34,845 nucleotides of DNA from an uncultured Schlesneria sp. (GTDB lineage: Bacteria > Planctomycetota > Planctomycetia > Planctomycetales > Planctomycetaceae), in NCBI GenBank assembly GCA_903871875.1, contig CAIQIR010000021.1, positions 1-34,845 on the forward strand, read 5' to 3'. This document shows, piece after piece, positions 16,101 through 24,104 of the stretch (within the stretch, counting starts at the first letter, position 1; the number at the start of each line of letters is the position of its first letter). The translations under genes were made by a program, and so were the position numbers. The notes beneath the pieces are model-generated. The model saw nothing but the letters and a program-made list of their open reading frames with translations, was not told the DNA's origin and ran no database searches.

Positions 16101-17492
16101 AACATCTTCACCCAACCGATTATCAATCGAATCGAGATGCTGTCGACCGGCGTACGGACGGATATCGGTGTCAAGATTTTTGGCCCGGACCTCGACACGA
16201 TTGACGGCGTCTGCAAACAGATCGAAGTGGCGTTGAAACCCCTGAGCGGTGCTCGAGACGTCATTGCCGCGCCGATCATGGGCAAGGGTTACCTCGATAT
16301 TAACATCGATCGCGAAGCCGCCGCACGCTACGGAATCAGCGTCGAAGATATTCAGAACGAGATCGAAGTCGCCTTGGCCGGCCGCGCCGTGACCTACACC
16401 GTCGAAAAGCGAGAACGGTTCCCGGTGCGCATTCGCTACGCCCGATCCTCGCGCGAGAGCGAAGAATCGATCCGGCGGCTGCTGATCAGCCCGAACAGCA
16501 TGGGGGGAACTGCAAACATGTCCCGCCCAGCGGACGGGATGTCGCGGCAACCCGGCGGTGCGACAGGGACACTCGCCGCCGACCCGGATTCGGCCGAGAG
16601 CCATTCTACATCCCCCGGTCATGCGAGTTCCGGTCGGCCGCTGATCCCCTTGTCCGCCGTTGCCGAGGTCAAAATCGTCGAAGGCCCGGCCATGATCAAG
16701 AGCGAGAACGGCCGGCTGTTAAACTACGTGACACTGAATGTTCGTGGTCGCGATATCGTGGGGTTCGTCGAAGAAGCCCGGCGAGTGGTCTCGGAAAAAG
16801 TCTCGCTGCCCGAGGGTGTGCATATCGAATGGAGCGGCGAGTTTGAACATCAAGTTCGCGCGGCCCGGACACTGCGATTTGTCTTTCCTGCAGTGATCGC
16901 CGTTATCTTTTTGATTCTCTATTTAACCTATCGCGATCTGGCCGACGCCGCCTTGATGATGCTGACCGTTCCCGAAGCCCTGGCTGGTGGCGCGTTTTTC
17001 ATGTACCTGTTCCCCAAAATCATGCACGGCTGGGATGCGCCGCCAATGGATTTCAGCGTCGCCGTGTGGGTGGGATTCATCGCTTGTTTCGGCATGGCCA
17101 CGGAAACCGGCATCATCATGCTGGTCTACCTGCGAGAAGCCATCGAGCGACGCGGTGGTTTGGAAAAGATCGCTTCGTTGGAAGAGCTGCGGCAAGCGGT
17201 CATCGAAGGCGCAGTGCATCGCCTGAGACCCAAGCTGTTGACTGAAGGCGTCGCGATCATCTCCATTTTCCCGATGGTGTTCGCGAACGGCGTCGGTGGT
17301 GAAATCCTCGCTCCAATGGCCCTTCCGGTCTTGGGCGGACTGCTCATTTCTGACGAAGTCGTCGATCTATTCCTGCCGGTGCGATTCTATTGGGTCCGTC
17401 GCGCCCGCTGGCTTAAGCTGCACGGTCGCGTCGATACAGGACACGTGACGCACTCGACCGCGGCACCGGTCGACGCCACGACATCGGTTTAA
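13101..17492 (+). CDS. cusA: CusA/CzcA-type heavy-metal RND efflux pump, enlarged
   Basis: Inner-membrane proton-driven exporter of the HME-RND family. The proton-relay residues of CusA are all recognisable: Asp410 in GILVDQAIVMVEN, Glu1335 in MATETGIIMLVY and Lys1378 in RLRPKLLTEGV. At 1463 residues it is about 400 longer than usual CusA. Two additions explain this. Before GVAFMPALDEG there are three hydrophobic segments (about 536-612) where one is expected. After the porter motif FRPREFWP (about 692) a helix-rich segment of about 285 residues is inserted, before the sequence resumes at LVDDEMGRVLQVPGWSNIFT (about 984). A Ser/Gly/Met-rich loop (about 1134-1175) is also extra. Cu/Ag is favoured by the HMBD adaptor and Cys/Met-rich neighbours, but the substrate is not proven. 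Confidence 0.93.
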   Translation: MIEHLIEASIRNRFLVLIAAAMLTLAGVYAMIQTPVDAIPDLSENQVIVFTDWMGRSPREVEDQVSYPLARKLQGLAGVRAVRSSSEFNFSMITIIFEDNIDFYFARQRVTEKLGQASNYLPTGVVPYLAPDATALGQIFWYTVEAGPEHPVDPQRLWAINKFYIAPQLNAAQGVADVATVGGLPLEYQIDVRPESLCAYGITLGDLYSAVARSNMPAGGGVIQKNNAEYIVRGIGWIRDQRDIERTVIREVNGTPIYVGTVASVQMGTQFRRSVYEKNGSEVVGGVVLMRHGQNPLAVTERVKEKIQELQPGLPEGVHIVAAYDRTRLIHGAIHTLTEVMWHEMIIASVAILLILSHVRSVFVICITLPLAVLFSFLMMWLLRTLGVIDIQANIMSLAGITISIGILVDQAIVMVENATHVLKDHFGDKPVTGDTRELVIPACRTVGRPIFFSVLIMLLSFVPVFMLSGREGKLFHPLAFTKSFALIGVALISVTLVPALIPMFIRGRLRSEEENWIVRSFIHIYKPMLTWALPRRNLVMWMFAVLLILAAGMFPLQAIVGQGASEAAWKTTFLLVFALVVALTVISTRKVRWQILSFSTLTLIGLWAYHFPKIGVAFMPALDEGTTLDMPITVPRASITQASDDLKARDALLRGFPEVESVIGKAGRADTPTDPAPLDMVETFVNFRPREFWPKRVLRYHDAERQTRDALATLEQNGYIAVSGTTEDRESLINNAAQKALERCDEALKELSLAKYQAFESRLGGELADFGVRESIRELMRSGNWAWPKETNSDSATMELVMSLTTELGPWLATTPALEDVTLLVHRVVQQGVEWGAVTNSVQALELKPTLVGQAMALVGETLGHTRATLPDEMLQRVIHQHAELWRENVRQVNWELFDRGTEAYTLFALEELALAAKQQALTSSAAKGTETDTFAEASLQSQWGNAPDVKTMEPFLALQERLQKPFADRVFLWPRRNGPKGDLVDDEMGRVLQVPGWSNIFTQPIINRIEMLSTGVRTDIGVKIFGPDLDTIDGVCKQIEVALKPLSGARDVIAAPIMGKGYLDINIDREAAARYGISVEDIQNEIEVALAGRAVTYTVEKRERFPVRIRYARSSRESEESIRRLLISPNSMGGTANMSRPADGMSRQPGGATGTLAADPDSAESHSTSPGHASSGRPLIPLSAVAEVKIVEGPAMIKSENGRLLNYVTLNVRGRDIVGFVEEARRVVSEKVSLPEGVHIEWSGEFEHQVRAARTLRFVFPAVIAVIFLILYLTYRDLADAALMMLTVPEALAGGAFFMYLFPKIMHGWDAPPMDFSVAVWVGFIACFGMATETGIIMLVYLREAIERRGGLEKIASLEELRQAVIEGAVHRLRPKLLTEGVAIISIFPMVFANGVGGEILAPMALPVLGGLLISDEVVDLFLPVRFYWVRRARWLKLHGRVDTGHVTHSTAAPVDATTSV

Positions 17493-17508
17493 GCCCGCCA
17501 TTCGCCAG

Positions 17509-18768
17509 TTACTCAAGCCTTGGACGAGCACCAAGGCGATACGAATCGGCCAGTTTCTCGACCGATTCGCGACCCACATATTCGTGGACACCTCGTTGTC
17601 CCGTGAATCTGTTGGCCGGACCTTCGATGACGATGCGAATTTGATTCAATCCCAGCTCACGAACCAGTGCCAGTGCCACACCCACTTGGAAGCGGTCTTG
17701 CGGGTAGATCGGAGCATGCAGCGCATCCAGCGACCAGCGATCGAGTCTCAAGGGATACCACTCATCGAAGACCGTCTGCTGGCCCAAGTACGCCTGCCGG
17801 TCCTTCGGCCACTGCGAGAATTCAGACTCGCTCAGGTACACGGTCACTCGTTCCAATTTGGCCGCATAAACGGCCCAACTCGGCCAGTGATCACAGCCTC
17901 CCAGCGGCTCAAAGAGCGGCCAGATCAGCGCCGCAATCACCACCGCTTTGGCAAACCGGTTACCCCTGGTTGCCGCAAGAGTTGTAGGAACTTCCGCAAC
18001 CGAGGAGCCTGTCCGATGCCGCCAAAACAGCATCCAGTTCTGTACGAGAAAGAACAGGTTCCAGACCAACACACCGGGTTGATGATTGTGTCCCCATGGC
18101 CCTAGCGAAAGCAGCAGTCCCGCATGCATCGCTGCCGCACCACAGACGGCAAATCGCCGGGTCCGACGCCCGCACAATCCCACGGCGACTAACAGCTCGA
18201 ACAGGGGAATCGCGGCCGCCACGACGTATCGAACGTTGGCCGGCCAGGTTCGTGTCCCCTCCGCGAATCCAATCGCCTTGCAGATTCCGTCGAGCAAAAA
18301 GGGGCCGTGATGAACACAAAATCCATAGTCGATCTTCGACCAGGCTGACCAGGCGTAAATGCCGATCACCAGCCAGCGCCAGACCGTGCGAGCCGTCGAC
18401 GGCTGCGCCGTCGCGAGTACCAGCGAGACGATCACAAATTGCCACGCCCAAGGCTGCAATCGATGTTGATCGATACTGACCAGGCCCATCGTGGCCAGCC
18501 CGGTCAAGAGACTGGCACACCGTTGATACTTCGATGTCACGAACAACAGCATGCTGCCGAGACAGGCCAACAGCACGATCAGGAATCCCCATTCGACCGA
18601 CCGCGGACACTGGCCAGCGACGGAGATCAACGGAACTTGCGGGAAGACCGTCTGCGGTGTCCACAGTCGCCAAGTCGCGGCCAGCAGCGCCAAATACCCG
18701 CACGCCAACAATCGAAAAAGATTGTCGGTGCCACCATCAGACGGCGCAGATTGAGTTTTCAATATCAA
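17509..18768 (-). CDS. MauE/DoxX-like multi-pass membrane protein
   Basis: About 419 residues with roughly eight or nine membrane helices up to about residue 290, then a soluble C-terminal domain of about 120 residues (SQWPKDRQAYLGQQ; RFQVGVALALVRELGLNQIR). The middle section (IGIYAWSAWSKIDYG, then AAIPLFELLVAVGLCGRRTR and an HAGLLLSLGPWG segment) resembles the MauE/DoxX family of redox-associated membrane proteins, but the match is loose and an HTTM-like assignment is possible. The start is uncertain: the frame opens with TTG at 18768 without a clear Shine-Dalgarno, and there is no ATG before the first helix. Its 3' end faces the pump gene across 16 bases. Confidence 0.65.
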   Translation of the reverse strand: MILKTQSAPSDGGTDNLFRLLACGYLALLAATWRLWTPQTVFPQVPLISVAGQCPRSVEWGFLIVLLACLGSMLLFVTSKYQRCASLLTGLATMGLVSIDQHRLQPWAWQFVIVSLVLATAQPSTARTVWRWLVIGIYAWSAWSKIDYGFCVHHGPFLLDGICKAIGFAEGTRTWPANVRYVVAAAIPLFELLVAVGLCGRRTRRFAVCGAAAMHAGLLLSLGPWGHNHQPGVLVWNLFFLVQNWMLFWRHRTGSSVAEVPTTLAATRGNRFAKAVVIAALIWPLFEPLGGCDHWPSWAVYAAKLERVTVYLSESEFSQWPKDRQAYLGQQTVFDEWYPLRLDRWSLDALHAPIYPQDRFQVGVALALVRELGLNQIRIVIEGPANRFTGQRGVHEYVGRESVEKLADSYRLGARPRLE

Positions 18769-18875
18769 CGACTGTCACTTGGGAAGACTTCAGCAGAGCA
18801 GCGGTCACTCGATCGTCAAAACATGGTCACGCGACGGACCATTTCGTGTGCCTCGAAGGAACCGCCGCCGTCAAC

Positions 18876-18881
18876 TATAAA
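18876..18881 (+). promoter_or_regulatory. candidate -10 element of the M3 peptidase gene
   Basis: TATAAA lies 155 bases before the peptidase start in a GC-rich setting. No good -35 is found at normal spacing, so this is tentative. A transcript starting here would carry the hairpin at 18914-18956 in its leader. Confidence 0.25.
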
Positions 18882-18913
18882 AGGACGACGCTGTTTGGTC
18901 AAAGTTTGGAGGA

Positions 18914-18956
18914 GCGGCCCCAGGCTGTCTCCATTTTTCCAAGCCTGGCTGGCCGC
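18914..18956 (+). promoter_or_regulatory. strong hairpin in the M3 peptidase leader
   Basis: Arms of 6 + 7 bp (18914-18919 with 18951-18956, and 18920-18926 with 18942-18948) are interrupted only by a 2-nt bulge at 18949-18950 and enclose a 15-nt pyrimidine-rich loop. The structure ends 74 bases before the start codon and leaves the AAGGA Shine-Dalgarno at 19015-19019 free. It could be a leader structure or a terminator-like element; no T-run follows. Confidence 0.45.
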
Positions 18957-19030
18957 GCTACCGACGGACAAAAACGTTCGACCCGCTGTGCCCTGGATCG
19001 AGCGATTTCCATTTAAGGAATTCACCTGCG

Positions 19031-20869
19031 ATGACAACTTCGACCTTTCCCCAGACCTGGGATTTGACTTCGCTCGCACCGATCCCCACTTCACCGGAAT
19101 TTCGCGACCAACTGGATCAATTCAAAGCTCGCCTGCAAAAACTGGCCGAAGCGACGAATCAGTTACCACCCGTGAATGTTCGGCCGGAAAACATCCAACG
19201 CTGGGTGCAACTGATCACCGAATACGAATTCGTCGACGCGAAAGGTGCTGACTTCCGCGCGTTCATCGACTGTTGTGCCGCCGCTGATGCCGAAAACAAA
19301 CTCTATCGACAATTGCAGGCCGAACTGGCCGCCACAACGCCCGATCGAGAAAAGATCGCCACCAGCGTCGAATTTGCTCTGCGCGATGCCACCGCCCAGG
19401 ATTTTCTCGCCTTTGTCGAAGCGGCACCCATTCTGAAACGGAATCAGTATTTCCTGACGACTCGTCGCAAGAACGCCGAACTGCGCTTGCCGAAGACGCA
19501 AGAACTGCTTGCGGCCGACCTGGCTGTCGACGGTCTGCATGGCTGGGGACGGCTGTTCGACCGAATCTCGTCGACGCTGAAGGTGCAGGTTCAAGAGAAA
19601 GGCAAAATCGTTTCGCGATCGCCCGGCCAGGTTCAATTTGACTCGCCGCAACGGACCGTCCGCGAAAATAATTTCCTGGCACTCGATGTCGCCTGGTCGA
19701 CGATTGCCGACAACTGTGCCGACGCGATTAATCATATCGCCGGATCGCGACTGACCATGTATCGGCACGCGGGATTGAAGGATCATCTGGAAGCGCCGCT
19801 ACGCGCCAATCGCATGACGCGTGAAACGCTCGACACGATGTGGTCGACCATTTCGGCCAGTAAGGGTGTGCTCAAAGAGTATCTCGCCAAGAAAGCCATG
19901 CTGATCGGCGTGGATAAGCTGGCCTGGTACGACCAGTGGGCTCCGCTGCCCCAGTTACCGGGCGTCGGGAATTCGGATGACATTTCCTACGATCAGGCCT
20001 GCGAATGGATTGTCGATGCATTTCACACCTTCAGTCCCGAGTTAGGTAATTTCGCGAAGATGTCACTGACCGAGCGCTGGGTCGAAGCCGAAAACCGGTC
20101 TGGCAAACAGCAAGGCGGTTTCTGCACCGGGTTTCCCACTGCCCAGCAGTCACGCATTTTTATGACTTACACCAACAGCGCCGACAGCATGAGCACCCTG
20201 GCGCACGAATTGGGACACGCCTATCACTCGTGGGTCTTGCGAGACGAACCGGTCTTCTTGCAGGATTATCCGATGAATCTGGCCGAAACGGCGTCGACCT
20301 TCGCCGAAGCGGTGCTGGGTGAGCAGCGACTTCAGCGTGCGAGTTCCGACTACGAGCGGCTGCAAATGCTGGACGGAATGCTGGGTGACGCCGTCGCGTT
20401 TCTGATGAACATTCATGCTCGATTCTTGTTCGAAGACGAATTCCACAAACGGCGTCGGTCCGGCGAGGTCTCGGCCGAGCAACTGAATCAGATCATGGAG
20501 GCTGCCCAGCGCGAGGCCTATCTGGGCGCCTTGGCCGATGACGGCTGGAATCCCCAATTCTGGGTTTCCAAGCTGCATTTCTATATTACTTCAGTGCCGT
20601 TCTATAACTTCCCCTACACCTTCGGCTATCTCCTGTCACTGGGGGTCTATGCCATCGGAAAAGAGTCGGGCGGTGATTTCCCGCAGAAGTATCGAAGCCT
20701 GCTAATGGCCACGGGGTGCAACGATGCCGAAGAAGCCGTCTTGTCCACAATGGGCTTCGATTTGCGCCAACCCGACTTCTGGCAGAAAAGCCTGTCGATC
20801 GTCGCCGATCGTGTGCAACAGTTCGTCCGACTGGCCGATCAGGCCATGGGCAAAACGAAGACGCTATGA
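19031..20869 (+). CDS. pepF: M3 family oligoendopeptidase (PepF-like)
   Basis: Cytoplasmic zinc metallopeptidase cleaving short peptides. The 612-residue length and the N-terminal QTWDLTSLAPIPTSPEF match the pepF/M3 subfamily. The zinc motif HELGH is at His392-Glu393-His396, in the family context STLAHELGHAYHSW. The third ligand is most likely Glu419 in NLAETASTFAE. The C-terminal half includes the typical substrate-pocket region with FPYTFGYLLSLGVYA near residues 530-545. The ATG at 19031 has AAGGA about eleven bases upstream. No signal peptide is present. The gene is monocistronic and ends 40 bases before a convergent gene, with a perfect hairpin between them. Confidence 0.95.
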   Translation: MTTSTFPQTWDLTSLAPIPTSPEFRDQLDQFKARLQKLAEATNQLPPVNVRPENIQRWVQLITEYEFVDAKGADFRAFIDCCAAADAENKLYRQLQAELAATTPDREKIATSVEFALRDATAQDFLAFVEAAPILKRNQYFLTTRRKNAELRLPKTQELLAADLAVDGLHGWGRLFDRISSTLKVQVQEKGKIVSRSPGQVQFDSPQRTVRENNFLALDVAWSTIADNCADAINHIAGSRLTMYRHAGLKDHLEAPLRANRMTRETLDTMWSTISASKGVLKEYLAKKAMLIGVDKLAWYDQWAPLPQLPGVGNSDDISYDQACEWIVDAFHTFSPELGNFAKMSLTERWVEAENRSGKQQGGFCTGFPTAQQSRIFMTYTNSADSMSTLAHELGHAYHSWVLRDEPVFLQDYPMNLAETASTFAEAVLGEQRLQRASSDYERLQMLDGMLGDAVAFLMNIHARFLFEDEFHKRRRSGEVSAEQLNQIMEAAQREAYLGALADDGWNPQFWVSKLHFYITSVPFYNFPYTFGYLLSLGVYAIGKESGGDFPQKYRSLLMATGCNDAEEAVLSTMGFDLRQPDFWQKSLSIVADRVQQFVRLADQAMGKTKTL

Positions 20870-20885
20870 AATCTGTCAAATTGGC

Positions 20886-20911
20886 GAGGGAGTGGCGACA
20901 GCCACTCCCTC
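20886..20911. terminator. perfect 11-bp hairpin between convergent genes
   Basis: Positions 20886-20896 pair perfectly with 20901-20911 around a GACA loop. The hairpin lies 17 bases after the peptidase stop and overlaps the stop codon of the convergent ceramidase-like gene (20910-20912). A short T-run occurs about 15 bases further right. A bidirectional terminator or 3'-end stabilising hairpin is likely. Confidence 0.65.
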
Positions 20912-22301
20912 AGCGTGCGAGGAGATTTTTCAAGGTCGCTTGAATCAGATCCTCGGCGCCGGGGCGATTCCAGGTGTAGTGATGCTCTTCTCGAAAGCCT
21001 TCCCGGTAAGCCTGATTGGTCGGGATGTAACCCGGCGCGCTTTCGCCGAATCCCATGGTCACCACAAATCCGTCTGGACGCTGCTGCTGGGCAAACAACT
21101 GGTACGCAACAAAACTTTCCGCCGGCAGTAATAGCAATTGAGCCGCCCCGAAATCGATCAGCGGCACATCGATATGATGACCATCGGCATGCTGCATCAA
21201 CGAACTCAACCCCAGGGCCACTTGAACCCGCGACGCCAACGGAATGCGAGCCTCGTCCAATTGCTTCTTCAAAGTGGCTTCACTCAGCGAATCCAGTTCG
21301 CTGTGCGGAAGAATCAGTTGTTCATTCCGAAACGAGATACTCGTCAGTGGCTGCCGCTGAGTATTCTTCCAAGCCGCCGCCATGCCAGCCGCCAGTCGCT
21401 CGGCAAAGTTCGGGCGATTTTCGGGGGAACCGTCATTGAACTTGCCCGCGGTGACATCGCCGCAACAACCATTCGCAAAGATCTGGAAGACGGGCGGCGG
21501 GGCCACGTCGCGAAGTCGTCTCGCCAGGTTCGGAAAATCACCCGAGATTTCACCTCCGCCGTAGGTACTCATCGGATGACAGGCATAGGCCGACAAAGCC
21601 AACAACGGTTCGTCTCCGTTCCAAAAGCTGATCGTCTTTAACCAGGGATCGATCTCTCCTTCGGGCAATGCTTGCAGTTTCGGATCGGTACAACGGCTAT
21701 AGCGACGAAAGCTGACTTTTCCCTCTTCATCAACACGGCGATTGGAGGCCAGCTTTTCAATTTGAGCTTGCCCCGTTCCGATCTGCGTTACGGGCCGCAG
21801 TCGTCCCTGACAGTCTTTGACCGCCGCAGCCGCTCGCTGGACGCAGTCTTCATGGAACGCGGCATCAAGCATTTTGCCACCCGGTTTCGACGCTTCCAGC
21901 AACTTCTCGGCGGTCAGGTCGAAATACGGCGCGTCATGCTGATGGACGGTATGAACCAGCACGCGCTGCGGAGTTGTCCCGGCAGCTTCAGCCAAGACGT
22001 TTCGCCAGCGTTCGAAAGCATCGTTTCGCAGTTCGCACCAGTCAATCGAAATGACCACCAGGGGGCGGTCTGGTCCCGATAAGACAAACCCCCGCGCTTC
22101 CAGAGGATCACGCACGGATGTCGACGGCGCGAACTGGTTCCCGAGTAGTGGATGTCCGACCGGTGGCGTCACATCGAGTTGAAACGTGCCGAGCCGCCAA
22201 CCTGCCTTGTGATCGGCTTTCGCAGAGGAAGTGGCGGACAGGCCAACGCCCAGCACCAACAATTGCTTCAAAGCCTCACGGCGTGACGAGGGCACGGTCA
22301 T
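20910..22301 (-). CDS. neutral/alkaline ceramidase-like exported protein
   Basis: A 463-residue protein of the neutral/alkaline non-lysosomal ceramidase N-terminal-domain type, common in planctomycetes. The start at 22301 has GAGGAGAG upstream and gives a Tat-like signal (SSRREALKQLLVLGVGLSAT). The mature part begins WRLGTFQLDVTPPVGHPLLG, as in this family. Candidate zinc ligands are in HTVHQHDAPY and YACHPMSTYGG. GCCGDVTAG corresponds to the GDVSPN active-site region of ceramidases, but with Thr-Ala instead of Ser-Pro, so ceramide hydrolysis is doubtful and another amide or ester substrate is possible. It lies downstream of a terminator and is probably transcribed alone. Confidence 0.8.
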   Translation of the reverse strand: MTVPSSRREALKQLLVLGVGLSATSSAKADHKAGWRLGTFQLDVTPPVGHPLLGNQFAPSTSVRDPLEARGFVLSGPDRPLVVISIDWCELRNDAFERWRNVLAEAAGTTPQRVLVHTVHQHDAPYFDLTAEKLLEASKPGGKMLDAAFHEDCVQRAAAAVKDCQGRLRPVTQIGTGQAQIEKLASNRRVDEEGKVSFRRYSRCTDPKLQALPEGEIDPWLKTISFWNGDEPLLALSAYACHPMSTYGGGEISGDFPNLARRLRDVAPPPVFQIFANGCCGDVTAGKFNDGSPENRPNFAERLAAGMAAAWKNTQRQPLTSISFRNEQLILPHSELDSLSEATLKKQLDEARIPLASRVQVALGLSSLMQHADGHHIDVPLIDFGAAQLLLLPAESFVAYQLFAQQQRPDGFVVTMGFGESAPGYIPTNQAYREGFREEHHYTWNRPGAEDLIQATLKNLLAR

Positions 22302-22351
22302 CGATCTCTCCTCGGAACAAGGTGAACCTGCTTTCCCTGATCCGCAATGGC

Positions 22352-22399
22352 AAAAAAACATGGTGGGACCAGCACGGTTTAAGCGCTAATCCCACCATG
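22352..22399 (-). terminator. rho-independent terminator of the propeller-like gene
   Basis: A perfect 10-bp inverted repeat (22359-22368 with 22390-22399) around a 21-nt loop is followed, in minus-strand direction, by seven T residues (A-run at 22352-22358). It lies 79 bases after the stop of the secreted propeller-like gene and before the ceramidase-like gene. Confidence 0.75.
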
Positions 22400-22477
22400 A
22401 GTCATACCAAGTCGTTGATCAGTGAGCGATCTTGCTGGCAAAAAGCCCCGTCATCGAACGGCGCAGATCACGCCGCA

Positions 22478-23584
22478 TCAAGGAAGCGGAACGGTCCGCA
22501 GATCTTGCGATCCGCCGGCAACTTGCACGATCACAATGATATTGTCGTCATTGAGTCGATCGAGTTGCACAACGCCGTCAAGCTCCTTGATCGTTTCGTA
22601 CGACTGACCGGCCGTGCCTTCTTTGACCGGTTCCGTAATCCCGTCCGTCCGAGCAATGTTTTCAGTGCTGATCTTCATCACCCCGCGAGCCGAATTCGAC
22701 AGCAGCAGATAATCCTTGCCGTCCTTTTGATAAGCGATCATATCCAGCGGTTTGTTGCGGTTTCCCAGTTCCGCGACCGTGGTGCCGCGCGCTTTCTCGG
22801 ACGACTTCAGATGATCGATCGGAAATCGCACCAGTGGCGTGCAGACGAAGCCCGCCAGCAGACTGGGTTCGCCGTTGATCGTCATCGGCACGAAGGTACG
22901 AATCGCGGCGTAGTTTTCGACACGACCATGGGCACCGTGGAAAATTTCGACACTGGTTCCGGTCAGCCCGTCAGCGAACGGAAACGGAATCTGATGCACG
23001 CTGGATGGAGCAGTTCCGGCGGCCAGCCCCGACGCGAAGACCTTTCCTTCAGCATAGGCCAGATCGGTAATCGCATCGTCACGAGGATTTGAGGTCCGGC
23101 CATTGCGGACGACTTCTTTATCTTCTGGAGCCGACGTCAGCACCACTTTTTGGAACGGAATCTTTTTCAGAGAAATCTCGCTCAGCTGGCCTGTAGCGCT
23201 GATTCGCACGATCGCCGGTACCGCCTCGGCCCCCTTCCCCTTGGTCACTGACAAGAATACGTTTCCGGTAAGCGGATTGGTCGCCAGGTCGTTGATCGTG
23301 ATTTGCTCGGGGGTGGTCCCCAGCAGCGTCGCGACCTGTTTGTTCAGGCCTTCCAACTGAATGCGGACATTGGCCCGGTCGCCTTTGGTGTCGCCCGTTT
23401 CGAACGCGAAGATCGTGGCCGCTTTGGTATCGCCGACAAACAGAATTCCATCGGGACCGAAGGCCAAAGCCCCCACCGATTTCACTTCCGGGTGGCCTTC
23501 TTTCAAACCCCAGTCTGCCGAATACCCGGTGGAAACCGCGAGTAGACAAATTGAGGCACAGAAGGTGATCGTCCGCTTGTTCAT
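22478..23584 (-). CDS. secreted beta-propeller-like protein of unknown function
   Basis: A 368-residue protein with a clear signal peptide (MNKRTITFCASICLLAVSTGYS-A). The mature region has repeated strand motifs of propeller type: VGALAFGPDGILFVGDTKAA, INDLATNPLTGNVFLSVTKG, ITDLAYAEGKVFASGL, DMIAYQKDGKDYLLLSNSAR and DRLNDDNIIVIVQ. These alternate hydrophobic strands with Gly/Asp turns, much like NHL or SMP-30 sheets. No catalytic motif is evident. AAGGAG lies six bases before the ATG. It has its own terminator and no close same-strand partner upstream. The substrate or ligand is unknown. Confidence 0.75.
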   Translation of the reverse strand: MNKRTITFCASICLLAVSTGYSADWGLKEGHPEVKSVGALAFGPDGILFVGDTKAATIFAFETGDTKGDRANVRIQLEGLNKQVATLLGTTPEQITINDLATNPLTGNVFLSVTKGKGAEAVPAIVRISATGQLSEISLKKIPFQKVVLTSAPEDKEVVRNGRTSNPRDDAITDLAYAEGKVFASGLAAGTAPSSVHQIPFPFADGLTGTSVEIFHGAHGRVENYAAIRTFVPMTINGEPSLLAGFVCTPLVRFPIDHLKSSEKARGTTVAELGNRNKPLDMIAYQKDGKDYLLLSNSARGVMKISTENIARTDGITEPVKEGTAGQSYETIKELDGVVQLDRLNDDNIIVIVQVAGGSQDLRTVPLP

Positions 23585-24104
23585 TACATGCTCCTTGTTT
23601 GAATCACTTTCAGGATCAGCTCGTCAAAACGTTGGCGCGTCCTGAAGCTATGAAGACTGTCGTTATCGAAAATCCCTCTTCACCGGCAACGCCGGAGCCT
23701 ACTCGATGTCAACCCGATTGCGGCCGGCACTGTATGTCTGCCGAAATTTCGTCGACCATCGCAGGAGATCTAACGTACGATCAGTATGCAATCGGTTAGC
23801 CTGTTTGTGAACTGAATTCGCCGATCGGGAAATGCCGCTCACGTGGAATTCAGGTTGTTAAAAATGGCGATGACACAACATTCTTCGGGCGTATTCCTCA
23901 ACACCTTCTGAGGGAACCGTCTTTCACGATTTCAGGTTCGGCCGTACTATTCACTTGGCCTTCAACGAGCGGTGCTAACGATGTGGGACGATTCGCGTTT
24001 TTCGAACGTTCCGCTTGTAGCGGCAAACAGACGGATCATTGCGGTGAGACGCGAGGTTGAAGCGCGGATGGACAGGGATGATCGCAGAAGGAGGCGGCGG
24101 GAAG
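23585..24104. other. intergenic region, 520 bp
   Basis: This is a divergent gap between the propeller-like gene (minus) and exbB (plus), the longest non-coding stretch in the window. It contains a 5-bp hairpin (CCGCT/AGCGG) near 24011-24023 and the AAGGAGG Shine-Dalgarno of exbB at 24088-24094. No convincing promoter, RNA gene or protein remnant was seen. Confidence 0.5.

Noticed and set aside
5500-17492. The metal-efflux genes as a recent mobile island
   Set aside because: No integrase, transposase, tRNA junction or flanking repeat is seen, and base composition looks like that of the neighbours.
22118-23092. Plus-strand open frame (324 aa) spanning the ceramidase/propeller gap
   Set aside because: It runs antisense through two supported genes and across a terminator hairpin; no protein-like pattern is present.
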